37,776 bases of DNA from a virus: positions 1 through 37,776 of the IMG/VR virus record IMGVR_UViG_3300033148_009348, one strand, 5' to 3'. Made by a program: the position numbers and the translations under genes. Of this stretch, positions 15,243 through 23,900 are shown one piece after another (the first letter of the stretch is position 1; each line of letters opens with the position of its first letter). Under the pieces are notes generated by a model, which saw nothing but the letters and a program-made list of their open reading frames with translations, was not told the origin of the DNA and ran no database searches.

Positions 15243-15268
15243 AGCCGAGGAAGATACCTTCCTCGGCT
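15243..15268 (-). terminator. Intrinsic terminator inside the tail operon
   Basis: The perfect 11-bp stem AGCCGAGGAAG/CTTCCTCGGCT has a 4-base loop and is followed by TTTTGATA on the - strand. The 5' side of the stem overlaps the TAG stop codon of the gene at 15267-15848. Rho-independent form is complete, though the T-run is short. Confidence 0.8.
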
Positions 15269-15848
15269 AAGATGAAGGTGACAGCGTTATGGCCGTCCTC
15301 TCATCGAACGCGTTTACAACACCGATGATGCGGACCGCGTTTCCGTTCGGGGTCTTAAAAGTCGATCCCTGATCCGTGGTTACCCCGGCCAAGGCTGCCA
15401 GGATGATCGACTCGGCCTGCTGCCGGGTGATGCTCCCCTCCGATTCGATCACCGAATCATCCACTCCCGCCGTCACCAGTGAGACGAACGCGTCATCCGT
15501 GATGTTCCGGTTTCGGGCGTGCTGCCCGTCACTGTTACCGTAGAAGGTTATGTTTATCTGTTGATCCTCCCACGCCTTGGGATCGGTCTGGTCTATGATC
15601 AGGACGGTTAACCTCTTACATTGAGTCTCGGCATCGGTGAGCACCAATCGAAACGTCCCCTTCTCCACATGGGACGGTAAATTTGTCGCATCCCCGGTCG
15701 TGGGACCCCCGGTCTCATTCGTATATTTATGCAGGCGGACGTCCCCCGTGACGAATGAAGGAGGGTCATCGTTAAAATTCATCTCACCCGTCCGGAGGAG
15801 GGGGAATTCAACCTGCGTGCTCACTCCATATTGACGTTCAAACTCCAT
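15267..15848 (-). CDS. Minor tail protein (193 aa), baseplate/fibre-associated
   Basis: The N-terminal half is beta-rich and has the phrase TGEMNFNDDPPSF followed by VRLHKYTNE, a pattern seen in small siphophage tail-tip-associated proteins. The middle has VLIIDQTDPKAWEDQQINITFYG, again typical of a tail beta-sandwich. The C-terminus from about 135 is helical (ITRQQAESIILAALAG) and ends in a short beta hairpin. It would lie at the distal tail with its neighbours. The gene ends inside an intrinsic terminator, so it is the last gene of the upstream transcription unit. Function is inferred from position and style. Confidence 0.6.
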   Translation of the reverse strand: MEFERQYGVSTQVEFPLLRTGEMNFNDDPPSFVTGDVRLHKYTNETGGPTTGDATNLPSHVEKGTFRLVLTDAETQCKRLTVLIIDQTDPKAWEDQQINITFYGNSDGQHARNRNITDDAFVSLVTAGVDDSVIESEGSITRQQAESIILAALAGVTTDQGSTFKTPNGNAVRIIGVVNAFDERTAITLSPSS

Positions 15849-15860
15849 ACCTTACATCTC

Positions 15861-17006
15861 CTAAAAGCCACGGCTTATACCCCGGTTGCCCCCCCTGAAT
15901 ATCCCACGCTCCCTAACCCCGACACCGGTCGGTATCTCGATCAGTACTTCGACCGGCAGCTGGGTCAATCTCGCCGGGTTTACATTTGAATTAAGCACCG
16001 CTTCTAGCGCCACCTGCGTCACCCGGACCTGTGCATCCGTCGGGGTAACCAGGACCTCGGCCCCGGCCTGGGTCACCTGCGCCTCGTCGTCGAGCGAATC
16101 GGTGCCGAAGCAGAAATAATGATAGGTGTCCCCGCTTCGATTTACATTCGAGCTGTTCCCCAGCGAAAAGCCGGTGGCGGAAAGCGTGATGCCGTTACTG
16201 AATCCGCTACCGGTCTCCACCGTCCTTCCCTGGGTGGTTGAGGTACCCGATTGATAGGTGTCGTAGTAGGACATCTCGACCCGGTCCCGGAAAGAGAAGC
16301 TGCCACCTATGGTCGAATTCCCCTTAATGAAAACCATCATCGGGGCAAATCCGACGTCGACGCTCTGACTCGATCCGTTCCCGGTATAGCTGCCCTCCGC
16401 GAAGTTCCCGGTAAAGGTATCCAATATACCCCAGTAATAATAGGTCTGATCGATCTGATTGACGTTGTTCGCGTTTCCTATCTGGAACCCGTTCGTGATG
16501 AAGGCCTGGATGTGGTTGGCAGCCAGGCCGGAACTCATGTCGTAATAAGAATTGTCACCGGCAATCGTGGCGATCCTCCAGACGCATTCATAACTGGAAC
16601 TGGCCGGTATGATCATCAGCATTTGAGGGTCGGACGACAGCCCGACGATGTTCCGGTTGTCCGTGCCGTCCCCGACATAGCTACCGGTGAAAAAATCCGT
16701 CCCCCACATCGCACACCAACCGTAGGCAGACGGAATCGATTGTGCAGAGGTTATAGTGGGTGCGGCGTTAAAGTTATCGCTGTCCCCGATGGTGAAGCCC
16801 TGGCTGTCCAGGCTGATGATACGGTCCGCCCCGCCGAGCCTGGCGTCGTAGTAATGGGTGTCAAGCAGCATCTCGGGAGTTTTGACGGCCAGGCCCCGGC
16901 CTGAAAACCAGTAATGCAGGATAACCGGTTGGCCCCCGATCCTCCTGATCTGCTTCGTGGCCGATCCGTCCCCGAGATGGACGCCGTTAACGCAGTATAG
17001 GCTCAT
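15861..17006 (-). CDS. Tail fibre-type protein with three ~95-residue repeats
   Basis: The start at 17006 overlaps the previous stop (ATGA), showing translational coupling. The 381-residue protein contains three related beta-rich units. Each unit begins with GDG or GNG plus a short strand (VHLGDGSATKQI, GSYVGDGTDNRNI, GSYTGNGSSQSV), passes a Pro before a hydrophobic strand, and ends with GF-IG-s-N-N then Y-W/F (GFTIGDSDNFN, GFQIGNANNVN, GFSLGNSSNVN). Such repeats occur in phage fibre and surface proteins. The C-terminal ~80 residues hold strand-like TQ-V repeats (DDEAQVTQAGAEVLVTP, VRVTQVALEAVLN), then a basic, glycine-rich tail. Structural role is likely; no enzyme motif. Confidence 0.7.
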   Translation of the reverse strand: MSLYCVNGVHLGDGSATKQIRRIGGQPVILHYWFSGRGLAVKTPEMLLDTHYYDARLGGADRIISLDSQGFTIGDSDNFNAAPTITSAQSIPSAYGWCAMWGTDFFTGSYVGDGTDNRNIVGLSSDPQMLMIIPASSSYECVWRIATIAGDNSYYDMSSGLAANHIQAFITNGFQIGNANNVNQIDQTYYYWGILDTFTGNFAEGSYTGNGSSQSVDVGFAPMMVFIKGNSTIGGSFSFRDRVEMSYYDTYQSGTSTTQGRTVETGSGFSNGITLSATGFSLGNSSNVNRSGDTYHYFCFGTDSLDDEAQVTQAGAEVLVTPTDAQVRVTQVALEAVLNSNVNPARLTQLPVEVLIEIPTGVGVRERGIFRGGNRGISRGF

Positions 17007-18046
17007 ATCCTGACCTCACACCCGAATTCACAATTGTTCACCTTATCTATAGTCCAGGCCGCCGAATTCGGATCTACGTCTTCGAACAGCTGGTCGTACA
17101 TCCAATCGGCATTAATCGCCTTAACGTCCGTGGTCTGGCCTTCCCCGGAGTATGGACCGGTCAGGACCGCGTATCCCCCCAACTTCCGGACCCCTGGGTG
17201 CTCCTTCATCCCCCTTATATTCCAAGCTACGGTATGTACATCCCCCACCGTGCTGACCAGATCGGCATATGTATATGTATCCTTGTTACCCACGGCCGTG
17301 GTATGGACGTAGCTCGTGGCGTCGTCCGGGTCTGCCTCATCGACGGCCTGATAATTGCTGGCCGCCCCGGAGACCGACCAGGTCGTGTAGGTCCCGGCTC
17401 CGATCGGAAGGATCGATTCCACCCGGCAGTTACCCTTCGGCGTGTTACCGTCCAGGATGTAGACGTCATCCCAGTGAAAATTGACTCCAACCGTACCGCC
17501 GAAGCCCTCGAAGCTACCCAGTATACTCATGTCGATGAAGGCGTTGGCCGAATTCTGGGTATCCTGCCCGGTTAGATTAAACTCCTGGACCCTGTTGCCA
17601 GCGCTGTCGGTCAGCCACATGTTGAACACACCGGCCGTGTTGTCGATGGTGACCGCAATCTCTATGTAGTACCATTCGTTAGCGTTTATCACCGAACTGG
17701 TACCCAGCAGGATCCCGCCGTGCCTATATGCCCTCAACGATCGATCGGTATGGATGGTTAGGTATACCTGCCGGGTATAGTTCTCCCGGCATTCCCAGAT
17801 CGTCCTAGCCGCGGACGGGGTCCCGGTGACCTCAAATCCGAATCCGACTACATGTGTGGTCAGCTGGGGAAGCGCAACTCCGGCCCCCTGGTTTTCCCGA
17901 CTGTCGGAATAAAGATGCTGATTGCCGGTCCTCGGGTTCGTGGTCCTGATCTCAAAGGTGTTGCTGAACACCCTCTCCACCCGGTCATACTTATCCGTGA
18001 TTTCGCTGTAATGATCAAAGCTGTCGATAAACTTGAAATCAGACAT
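17003..18046 (-). CDS. Fibre-type lectin-fold protein, paralog 3 of 3 (347 aa)
   Basis: This protein begins FKFIDSFDHYSEITDKYDRV, a pattern shared with the gene at 19102-20139. It contains a jelly-roll-like region with WYYIEIAVTIDNTAG and FNLTGQDTQNSANAF, then WDDVYILDG, LPIGAGTYTTW, NYQAVDEADPDDATSYV, and a C-terminal VNNCEFGCEVRI. These segments align in order with the two neighbouring genes, so the three form a tandem paralog set. The concanavalin-like half and conserved C-terminal half suggest a virion appendage subunit or carbohydrate-binding protein. The gene overlaps its downstream neighbour by four bases. Confidence 0.75.
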   Translation of the reverse strand: MSDFKFIDSFDHYSEITDKYDRVERVFSNTFEIRTTNPRTGNQHLYSDSRENQGAGVALPQLTTHVVGFGFEVTGTPSAARTIWECRENYTRQVYLTIHTDRSLRAYRHGGILLGTSSVINANEWYYIEIAVTIDNTAGVFNMWLTDSAGNRVQEFNLTGQDTQNSANAFIDMSILGSFEGFGGTVGVNFHWDDVYILDGNTPKGNCRVESILPIGAGTYTTWSVSGAASNYQAVDEADPDDATSYVHTTAVGNKDTYTYADLVSTVGDVHTVAWNIRGMKEHPGVRKLGGYAVLTGPYSGEGQTTDVKAINADWMYDQLFEDVDPNSAAWTIDKVNNCEFGCEVRI

Positions 18047-18055
18047 ATCTAAAGT

Positions 18056-19102
18056 CTAGGCCGTCAGGATGTATCCGGCCTCCATCGCGTTAACCCCGGC
18101 TACGGTCCACGCCGTCGCCGTGTCGGGATCGGTCTCCCAGATATGCCAGTAATGCTTATAATACGGATCCAGGTTCTCATCGTTGCCGGATGCCTCGGCA
18201 GTACCGGATCTTATCCTTAAAGCGATGGTCCTCGTGGCGTCCAACGCGTTCCTATCCCGAGCCCAGATCCAAGGTTTAACCGCGTGTACCGTCCCGGCCG
18301 TGGTAGACAGGTTCTGTTGGGCAAACGTATCCTGATCGGTAACCGTAGCTGAGTAATTGAACGTCCCATCCTGGTCTATCTGATCGGTCTCATCTACTTC
18401 GAGGTAATTCGATCCCCCACCGATGCCGGTCCAATCGGCGTTCGTCCCGGCCCCGCTGGGTCTGATCGTCTCCACGAGCGGGTCACCCAGTTTAGTCCCT
18501 GCGCCGGTCATGATATACAGATCGTCAATGCGCCACGGGTCCCAGTTGCTCTGTAGGGTCTGGGATCCACCTATATAGACGGTATCGACCCCGTCGAGAG
18601 AGGCATGAGCGTTAAAGTCGATGCCGGTTCGGTCAATCTTCTGTACCCCGTTGATCCAAACCTGAATCTCCCCGTTCGGCGACTCCCGGCAAACCGCCCT
18701 TAACTCTACATAATTCCAAGTTCCGATCTTGAGCGCCCCGCCGGTAAACCGGTCCACCTCTCCGGCGGTCTGCCAGATCTGCAGGCCCCCTCCACGAATT
18801 AAGCGTAGTGAGAATTGAAGGGTAGTATTCCGGTAGCATTGTGCCAGGATCTGTTCCTGGCCGGTCCCCGAACCGTCACGATCGTTCTCAAGCCAGACGG
18901 CGAACCCGAATATGACCGTTTGATCCGCCGTGAAGGTATATTTATGGTACGCCCGGGAGTTCTCGTGCCGTTTGGAATATCCGCCGAATCTGCCGGTGGC
19001 CCGGCGGAATTGAGCGGCCGCGATACCGTCGGTGGTTAAGTTCTGGGCCTTGTGCCACCACCAGCTCGAAAAATCGTACCCCTCCATCGCTTCGAGCGCC
19101 AT
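18056..19102 (-). CDS. Fibre-type lectin-fold protein, paralog 2 of 3 (348 aa)
   Basis: This is the most diverged member of the tandem set. It starts MALEAMEGYDFSSWWWHKAQ rather than with the FDHY motif. It keeps WNYVELRAVCRES (strand before the loop), WRIDDLYIMTGAG, RPSGAGTNADW, NYLEVDETDQIDQDGTFNYSAT and a C-terminal VNAMEAGYILTA. The first half is an evident jelly roll (VIFGFAVWLEND, LQIWQTAG, IQVWINGVQKID). Its ATG overlaps the upstream stop as TAATG. Divergence in the N-terminal half, against conservation of the C-terminal half, would fit change in the ligand-binding part with a constant attachment part. Confidence 0.75.
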   Translation of the reverse strand: MALEAMEGYDFSSWWWHKAQNLTTDGIAAAQFRRATGRFGGYSKRHENSRAYHKYTFTADQTVIFGFAVWLENDRDGSGTGQEQILAQCYRNTTLQFSLRLIRGGGLQIWQTAGEVDRFTGGALKIGTWNYVELRAVCRESPNGEIQVWINGVQKIDRTGIDFNAHASLDGVDTVYIGGSQTLQSNWDPWRIDDLYIMTGAGTKLGDPLVETIRPSGAGTNADWTGIGGGSNYLEVDETDQIDQDGTFNYSATVTDQDTFAQQNLSTTAGTVHAVKPWIWARDRNALDATRTIALRIRSGTAEASGNDENLDPYYKHYWHIWETDPDTATAWTVAGVNAMEAGYILTA

Positions 19103-20139
19103 TATGCGTCCATCTCCATCCCGAATTCGGTATTAAGTAGATTGGCCAGCGTCCAACCTGCCCCGGTGGGGTCAAGTTCGAAGATGTGCTGTAGGTTGTT
19201 GTACTCGTCGCTGAACACCGGCAGTTGGTCGCTTAAATCGTCCGTAGCGGCCCTCCTCTGGAGTGCTTTTAGATACCTATGACCGCCGCTGTCCTTCTTC
19301 GACATCAGGTTGACAGCCGCGGCAAACACCGCACCACCGGTCGGCGTCGGATTGTCAAAGGTGTAGGAGTCCAGCTGCCCGGCCGTGGCGCTATATACAT
19401 AGCTGGTATCGTCGTCCGGAGGATTTTCATCTACCATCTCATAGTTATTCGATCCTCCGGATCGACTCCACTGACTGTAATTCCCGGCCCCGTTCGGTAG
19501 CAGGCCCTCCACCCGGACGTCGGCCAACCGGGTAACATTCCCAACAGCGTCGTTCGGGTCCATGATGTAGACGTCGTCCACCCACTGCTTATCCAAATTC
19601 GTAGTGAGTGCAGACCACCTGTCGGAGAAGGCTAAAACGCAGATATTCGAACTATCGGATCCACCCTTGGTATCCTGCCCGGTCAGGTTCAAGACCTGTA
19701 CGTCGTCCACCCAGACGATGGAGGTACCGACCGTATTATCAACCTTAATCCGCCATTCAATATAGCACCAACCACCGGCTTTACAGATCGGGGTCCCGGT
19801 TCCTCCGATCTTGGTACCGGGCGATCCACCATAAGCGTTAATGTGCATGGCCGGAGTAATTTTCAGTGAGGCGTGGAAATCAAACGACCCCCAGACCTGA
19901 CAGATGGTCTGTTCCAACATCGGTGCCTGATCAATCTTCCAGGCAAATCCGATGATCAGATCGTTACTGTCCTCGATCCTCATCTCCCAGTAGTCACGCG
20001 GCGTGTCCCAACTGACCGCTCCTCCCCCCCATCTGCCCTCACCGTTGATCACGGGAGGACCGCTGAGACTATAATAGTCATCCAGTTTATCCAGGATGAC
20101 CGTGTAATGATCGAATCCGTCTACCCTAATCAGGCTCAC
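19102..20139 (-). CDS. Fibre-type lectin-fold protein, paralog 1 of 3 (345 aa)
   Basis: The start codon is GTG, overlapping the upstream stop as GTGA. The protein begins MSLIRVDGFDHYTVILDKLD. It contains WCYIEWRIKVDNTVG, VLNLTGQDTKGG, WVDDVYIMDPND, LPNGAGNYSQWSRSGG, NYEMVDENPPDDDTSYVYSAT and LLNTEFGMEMDA at the C-terminus. Each has its counterpart in the next two genes. The shared order of features over the whole length shows duplication of a complete gene. A virion role is inferred from the position between the tail-tip-type protein and the fibres. Confidence 0.75.
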   Translation of the reverse strand: MSLIRVDGFDHYTVILDKLDDYYSLSGPPVINGEGRWGGGAVSWDTPRDYWEMRIEDSNDLIIGFAWKIDQAPMLEQTICQVWGSFDFHASLKITPAMHINAYGGSPGTKIGGTGTPICKAGGWCYIEWRIKVDNTVGTSIVWVDDVQVLNLTGQDTKGGSDSSNICVLAFSDRWSALTTNLDKQWVDDVYIMDPNDAVGNVTRLADVRVEGLLPNGAGNYSQWSRSGGSNNYEMVDENPPDDDTSYVYSATAGQLDSYTFDNPTPTGGAVFAAAVNLMSKKDSGGHRYLKALQRRAATDDLSDQLPVFSDEYNNLQHIFELDPTGAGWTLANLLNTEFGMEMDA

Positions 20140-20903
20140 AGCTCAATCCTTACTCCCTTGCTCTCTTCCACCATGGTGATGTCGGCGCTGAACCGACACG
20201 GCGCTATCGATCTGACGTTCCAATCGGGATTCTTCCTACCGTAGATCAGGAAAGGTCGCGCCAGAATCGGTACGAAGAGAAACGGCCTACCGTCCCCCCT
20301 GACGGCATCATGCATGTTGAATACGTCGTCCCGCTCCGATTCGGTCAACGGTTCAAACCGATACGATCTACTCTCCAGGTTATACATGTCATAGGTGTGT
20401 CTCACCCCGCGCTGCGTCTGATGCCTGACCTTGACCTCCTCCATCGCTTCGCCATGACCGATCTCGAACATCACCGGCAATTCGACCATCAGGCCGACGA
20501 TCAGTTCCCCGATCTCGGTATTTTCACTGTTCGCGTCCGTAATCTGGATGTATATGTCCCTCGATTGCTCCGGCGTGTCCAACCTCCAGTACATGTCCTT
20601 CAACCGATAGGTCGGGCTTCCACCGACCGGAACCGGAGACCCGGTTCCGGCAATGTCGGCCAGCACCACGATCGACACCGAAGGATGGAAGTTATGACCG
20701 ATGAAAGCTATGGTGTCCCACGTCTTAACCTCCCCCATATCGATGTTGATATTTCCCCCGGTGGTCACGGTAAACCTGAACGGTTTCGCCGGATTCCTGT
20801 TATAGAGGTTCTCCTTAGGATAACCGGCGTCCTCGGTGGAAACCGATACCGTGGAATCCTCCAGGTAATTCGTCACTACATAACCGGGGTATTTACTGCC
20901 CAT
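20136..20903 (-). CDS. Distal tail-type protein with galactose-binding/discoidin-like fold (255 aa)
   Basis: The N-terminal ~130 residues resemble a discoidin-like beta-sandwich common in siphophage tail proteins. Features include KENLYNRNPAKPFRFT, GGNINIDMGEVKTWDTIAFIGHNF, and RDIYIQITDANSENTEIGELIVG. The C-terminal half (MEEVKVRHQTQRGVRHTYDM to DGRPFLFVPILARPF) resembles the part of tail proteins that packs on the tube end. It follows the tape-measure gene, the usual site of the distal tail (Dit-like) gene. The ATG overlaps the tape-measure end by 11 bases. I consider it the best candidate for the distal tail adaptor ring, but the family cannot be confirmed by eye. Confidence 0.6.
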   Translation of the reverse strand: MGSKYPGYVVTNYLEDSTVSVSTEDAGYPKENLYNRNPAKPFRFTVTTGGNINIDMGEVKTWDTIAFIGHNFHPSVSIVVLADIAGTGSPVPVGGSPTYRLKDMYWRLDTPEQSRDIYIQITDANSENTEIGELIVGLMVELPVMFEIGHGEAMEEVKVRHQTQRGVRHTYDMYNLESRSYRFEPLTESERDDVFNMHDAVRGDGRPFLFVPILARPFLIYGRKNPDWNVRSIAPCRFSADITMVEESKGVRIEL

Positions 20904-23900
20904 TTAAGGTCCCCTGTATCCTTCTAATGCGTTCGGCCGTCCGTTCCGCAATCTGAGCGGCGTTCCGCTCCATTAACTCGTTAATCCTCATAGCCAACGC
21001 TTCATCATCCTGCACATCACCTTCTACCGTGATGGGAGAATTTACATTTACACTGACGTTAACCGACCGGCCCCCGGCAGGCATCCTGCTGACCGGTTCC
21101 CCGCCACGCCTGGCATTAAAGACGTCGGCGAACGACTGCTGCAGCCGGGACATGGCCGCCGATTGCCTCCTGTTTACTATCTCCTCACCGGCGTGTACAA
21201 AAGCCAGGCCGGATCTCTCAACGAATCCCCCGATTTGACCACCGGGCGGTCTTATTCCGGGTGGAGACCCGATCTGCGCATACCGTGCATCAACATCACC
21301 GAACGGGATACCGGTTATGCTGTTTATCGCGTCCACCGCGCTACCGGTGTCATCCCTGATGTCGGCCAGATCGGAATTGATTGAGGCTGCCGTGTCCGAC
21401 GACGCCGCTTTAACGTTCGCCAAAGCGTCGATCAATCGTTCAATCGCCACCTCAAACCGTTTCGTCATATCCTCGATGGCCGATGCCAGGGTATCCTGCA
21501 GCCCCTCTACCTCGCCCATCACATCCTGCACGACTGCCTGTGCCTTTTCATTGTCGGCAATGAATTCGGCCAACGACAGCCCGGCCGCCTGTGCCTCCTG
21601 AACGATCCGGGTAAAGGCCTCAAACTTAGACACATCCCCGCCGAGTTCATTGATCTTCTTTCGTATCTCGTCGGTGAGCTCTCCGGTCTCCAGGAACTGG
21701 GCAACCCAACCCTGGGTCGCCGGTAACAGTTCTTCCAACTCGTTCCTCAAGGTGCCGAACTCATTCTGCAGTTCCTTGGTGGCTCGGAGTTCTGCGTTCA
21801 GACCCTCCACGGACGCAGCCAGGACCGGATCGACGGCTTCAAACTTAGCCTTCAACTCATCGGTCAGCCGCCCGGTCTCAAGGAAATCGGTCACCAGGTC
21901 TTGAAGCTCCTCATCCAGCCTCTCAAAACTGCTGGCAGCCTGGTCAACCCCTCCGGCCATCTCGATCACCTGGTCTATCAATCCCCGGTAATCGACCCCG
22001 ATGGCCTGTTGGAATCCGGGTCCCGCACTGTCCAGCAGGATCTTCAACTGTCTCCCAAATTCCTCCATATTGCCTTCTTCAACCGCCTGTCTGGCCGCAT
22101 CGCTGAGGTCGAAGAAAACCGATCCGCCCTCCCGGGTGTACTTCAATCCGGCCGCTACCGCCTTGGCCCCCGCCTCCGCACTGAAGGCAATCCGGGACAT
22201 GTTCTTAATAAAGACGTCGGCCGTGGTTTTACCGGTTAAACCCTGCAGGGCTGCAAAGAGGGTGGTGGTCTCCTTCCTGTGATGCTCCAACGCCTTAGCC
22301 GTGGTCTTCAAGGTCTCGGTGATGAATTGATTCACGTTACCTAGACCGGAGAAATCCCGGACGGTTTCTTCATCGAATTTTTCCTCGGCCGTTTTCTTGA
22401 ACAACCCGACGAGCGCACCGACACCCTTGGTGATGAGCCCCGGTAGCATCGCCAGACCACCGCTCACCAGGCCGCTCACCAGGCCGCCCGCCAGGCCGCC
22501 GAACAACCCGCCGAGATTTAGACCGCCGAGCTTCAGACCGCCGAACAGGCCACTGATTCCGCCGCCGATTTTATCGCTCAGCTTACTGAACGCACCCGCT
22601 AACGGCTGCATCAGACCGACGGTTGTGGTCTGGAGCAATGAAGAGCCCAACTGTTTAAACATACCCTTCATCGTCTCGCCGAAGCTCTTACCTTCGAAGA
22701 TGATGTCGGACAGGCCCTGGGCGAAGTTGGATGTTATATTCCCCATGGCCGTACTCCAGACCTTCTCCCACTTTTCGGCCTCCTCCTGATTTCTCTGTAA
22801 CTCCTCGGTGAACTCGATGGCCGCCCTGACCTCGTCGCTGAGTTCGATCCCGAGCTTGTCAGCCTGGTCCTTCATCTTGGCGAGTGCACCGCCGTCCCTG
22901 CCGATCATGACGAGGATGTCCTCCAGGTCGAAACCCCGCTGGGTCAATTCCTGGAAGACCGTGTTGACATCTTCGATTTCCTGAGCCAGTTCTCGCTTTC
23001 TCTTAAAGACGTCCAGCGTAACGTCGGAGAGAACGCCGAATTCGTCGGACAGCTTGACTGTCTGTGGGACCTCGGCCATAATCAACGCCGTACCCTCTCT
23101 AATACTCCTGTTTAACTTTTTCTTTTCGGCCTCGACGATCTTCAATGCGTTCTTGTGGCCCTCGGCCTTCCTGGCTGCCTCCTCAAGACCGGTGATGAAT
23201 TCCGGTAACTCCTTGTTCGATTCACCCAGGGCGGTATTCAATTCACGCTGTTTCTTAGCCACATCGATTATCTGTTTGCCATAGGCCGCTATCAGTTCTT
23301 CCTTACTGAACCCCTCCTTGTTCAGTTTAATCAACATCTCCTCCAGGTTGGCTGCCGGGTTTAACAGGTCCCTGGTCCTGCTCTTCAGAGCCTCAAGTGC
23401 CTTGGCCTCCCTCTCGATCTCATCTGTACTCCTCCCGACGACCTTACCTAGACCGGTCTCGATCTTATCCAACTGTTCGAGAGTCCTACCGGCGTCCTCA
23501 GCCTCGTCCGAAACGGTCCCCAGCTCCTCACCCTGGTCTGCAAGCTCCTCGGTCACGGCCTTGAAACTGTCGGCCGCAGCGTCGGCGTCCTTCCCGGCCA
23601 CACCGAGCCATTCGCCAAATGCCCGTATCCTGTCGGCCACCCAGCCCAGGGTATCCGCGATCTTCTGCAGCCAGAAATTGATCGCCACCTTAAGAATATC
23701 GGCAAACCAACTGAGGATCGGACCTACTACGTCCTTAACCGCCGAAGCGAGGGTCAGGAACGCCGGACCCAACCCCTCCTTGATCCATTTCCAGATGCCC
23801 CGGAACAGGTCCATCAGGGCAGACCCGACATCGGATAGGGCATCCCACACCGCCCCCAACGCCTCAGAGTCCGCGGCCAGGCCTACCAGCAGGCCCGTTA

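Noticed and set aside
17269-17484. Arg/Pro-rich + strand frame (71 residues)
   Set aside because: It is a low-complexity shadow of Gly/Asp-rich coding sequence on the other strand.
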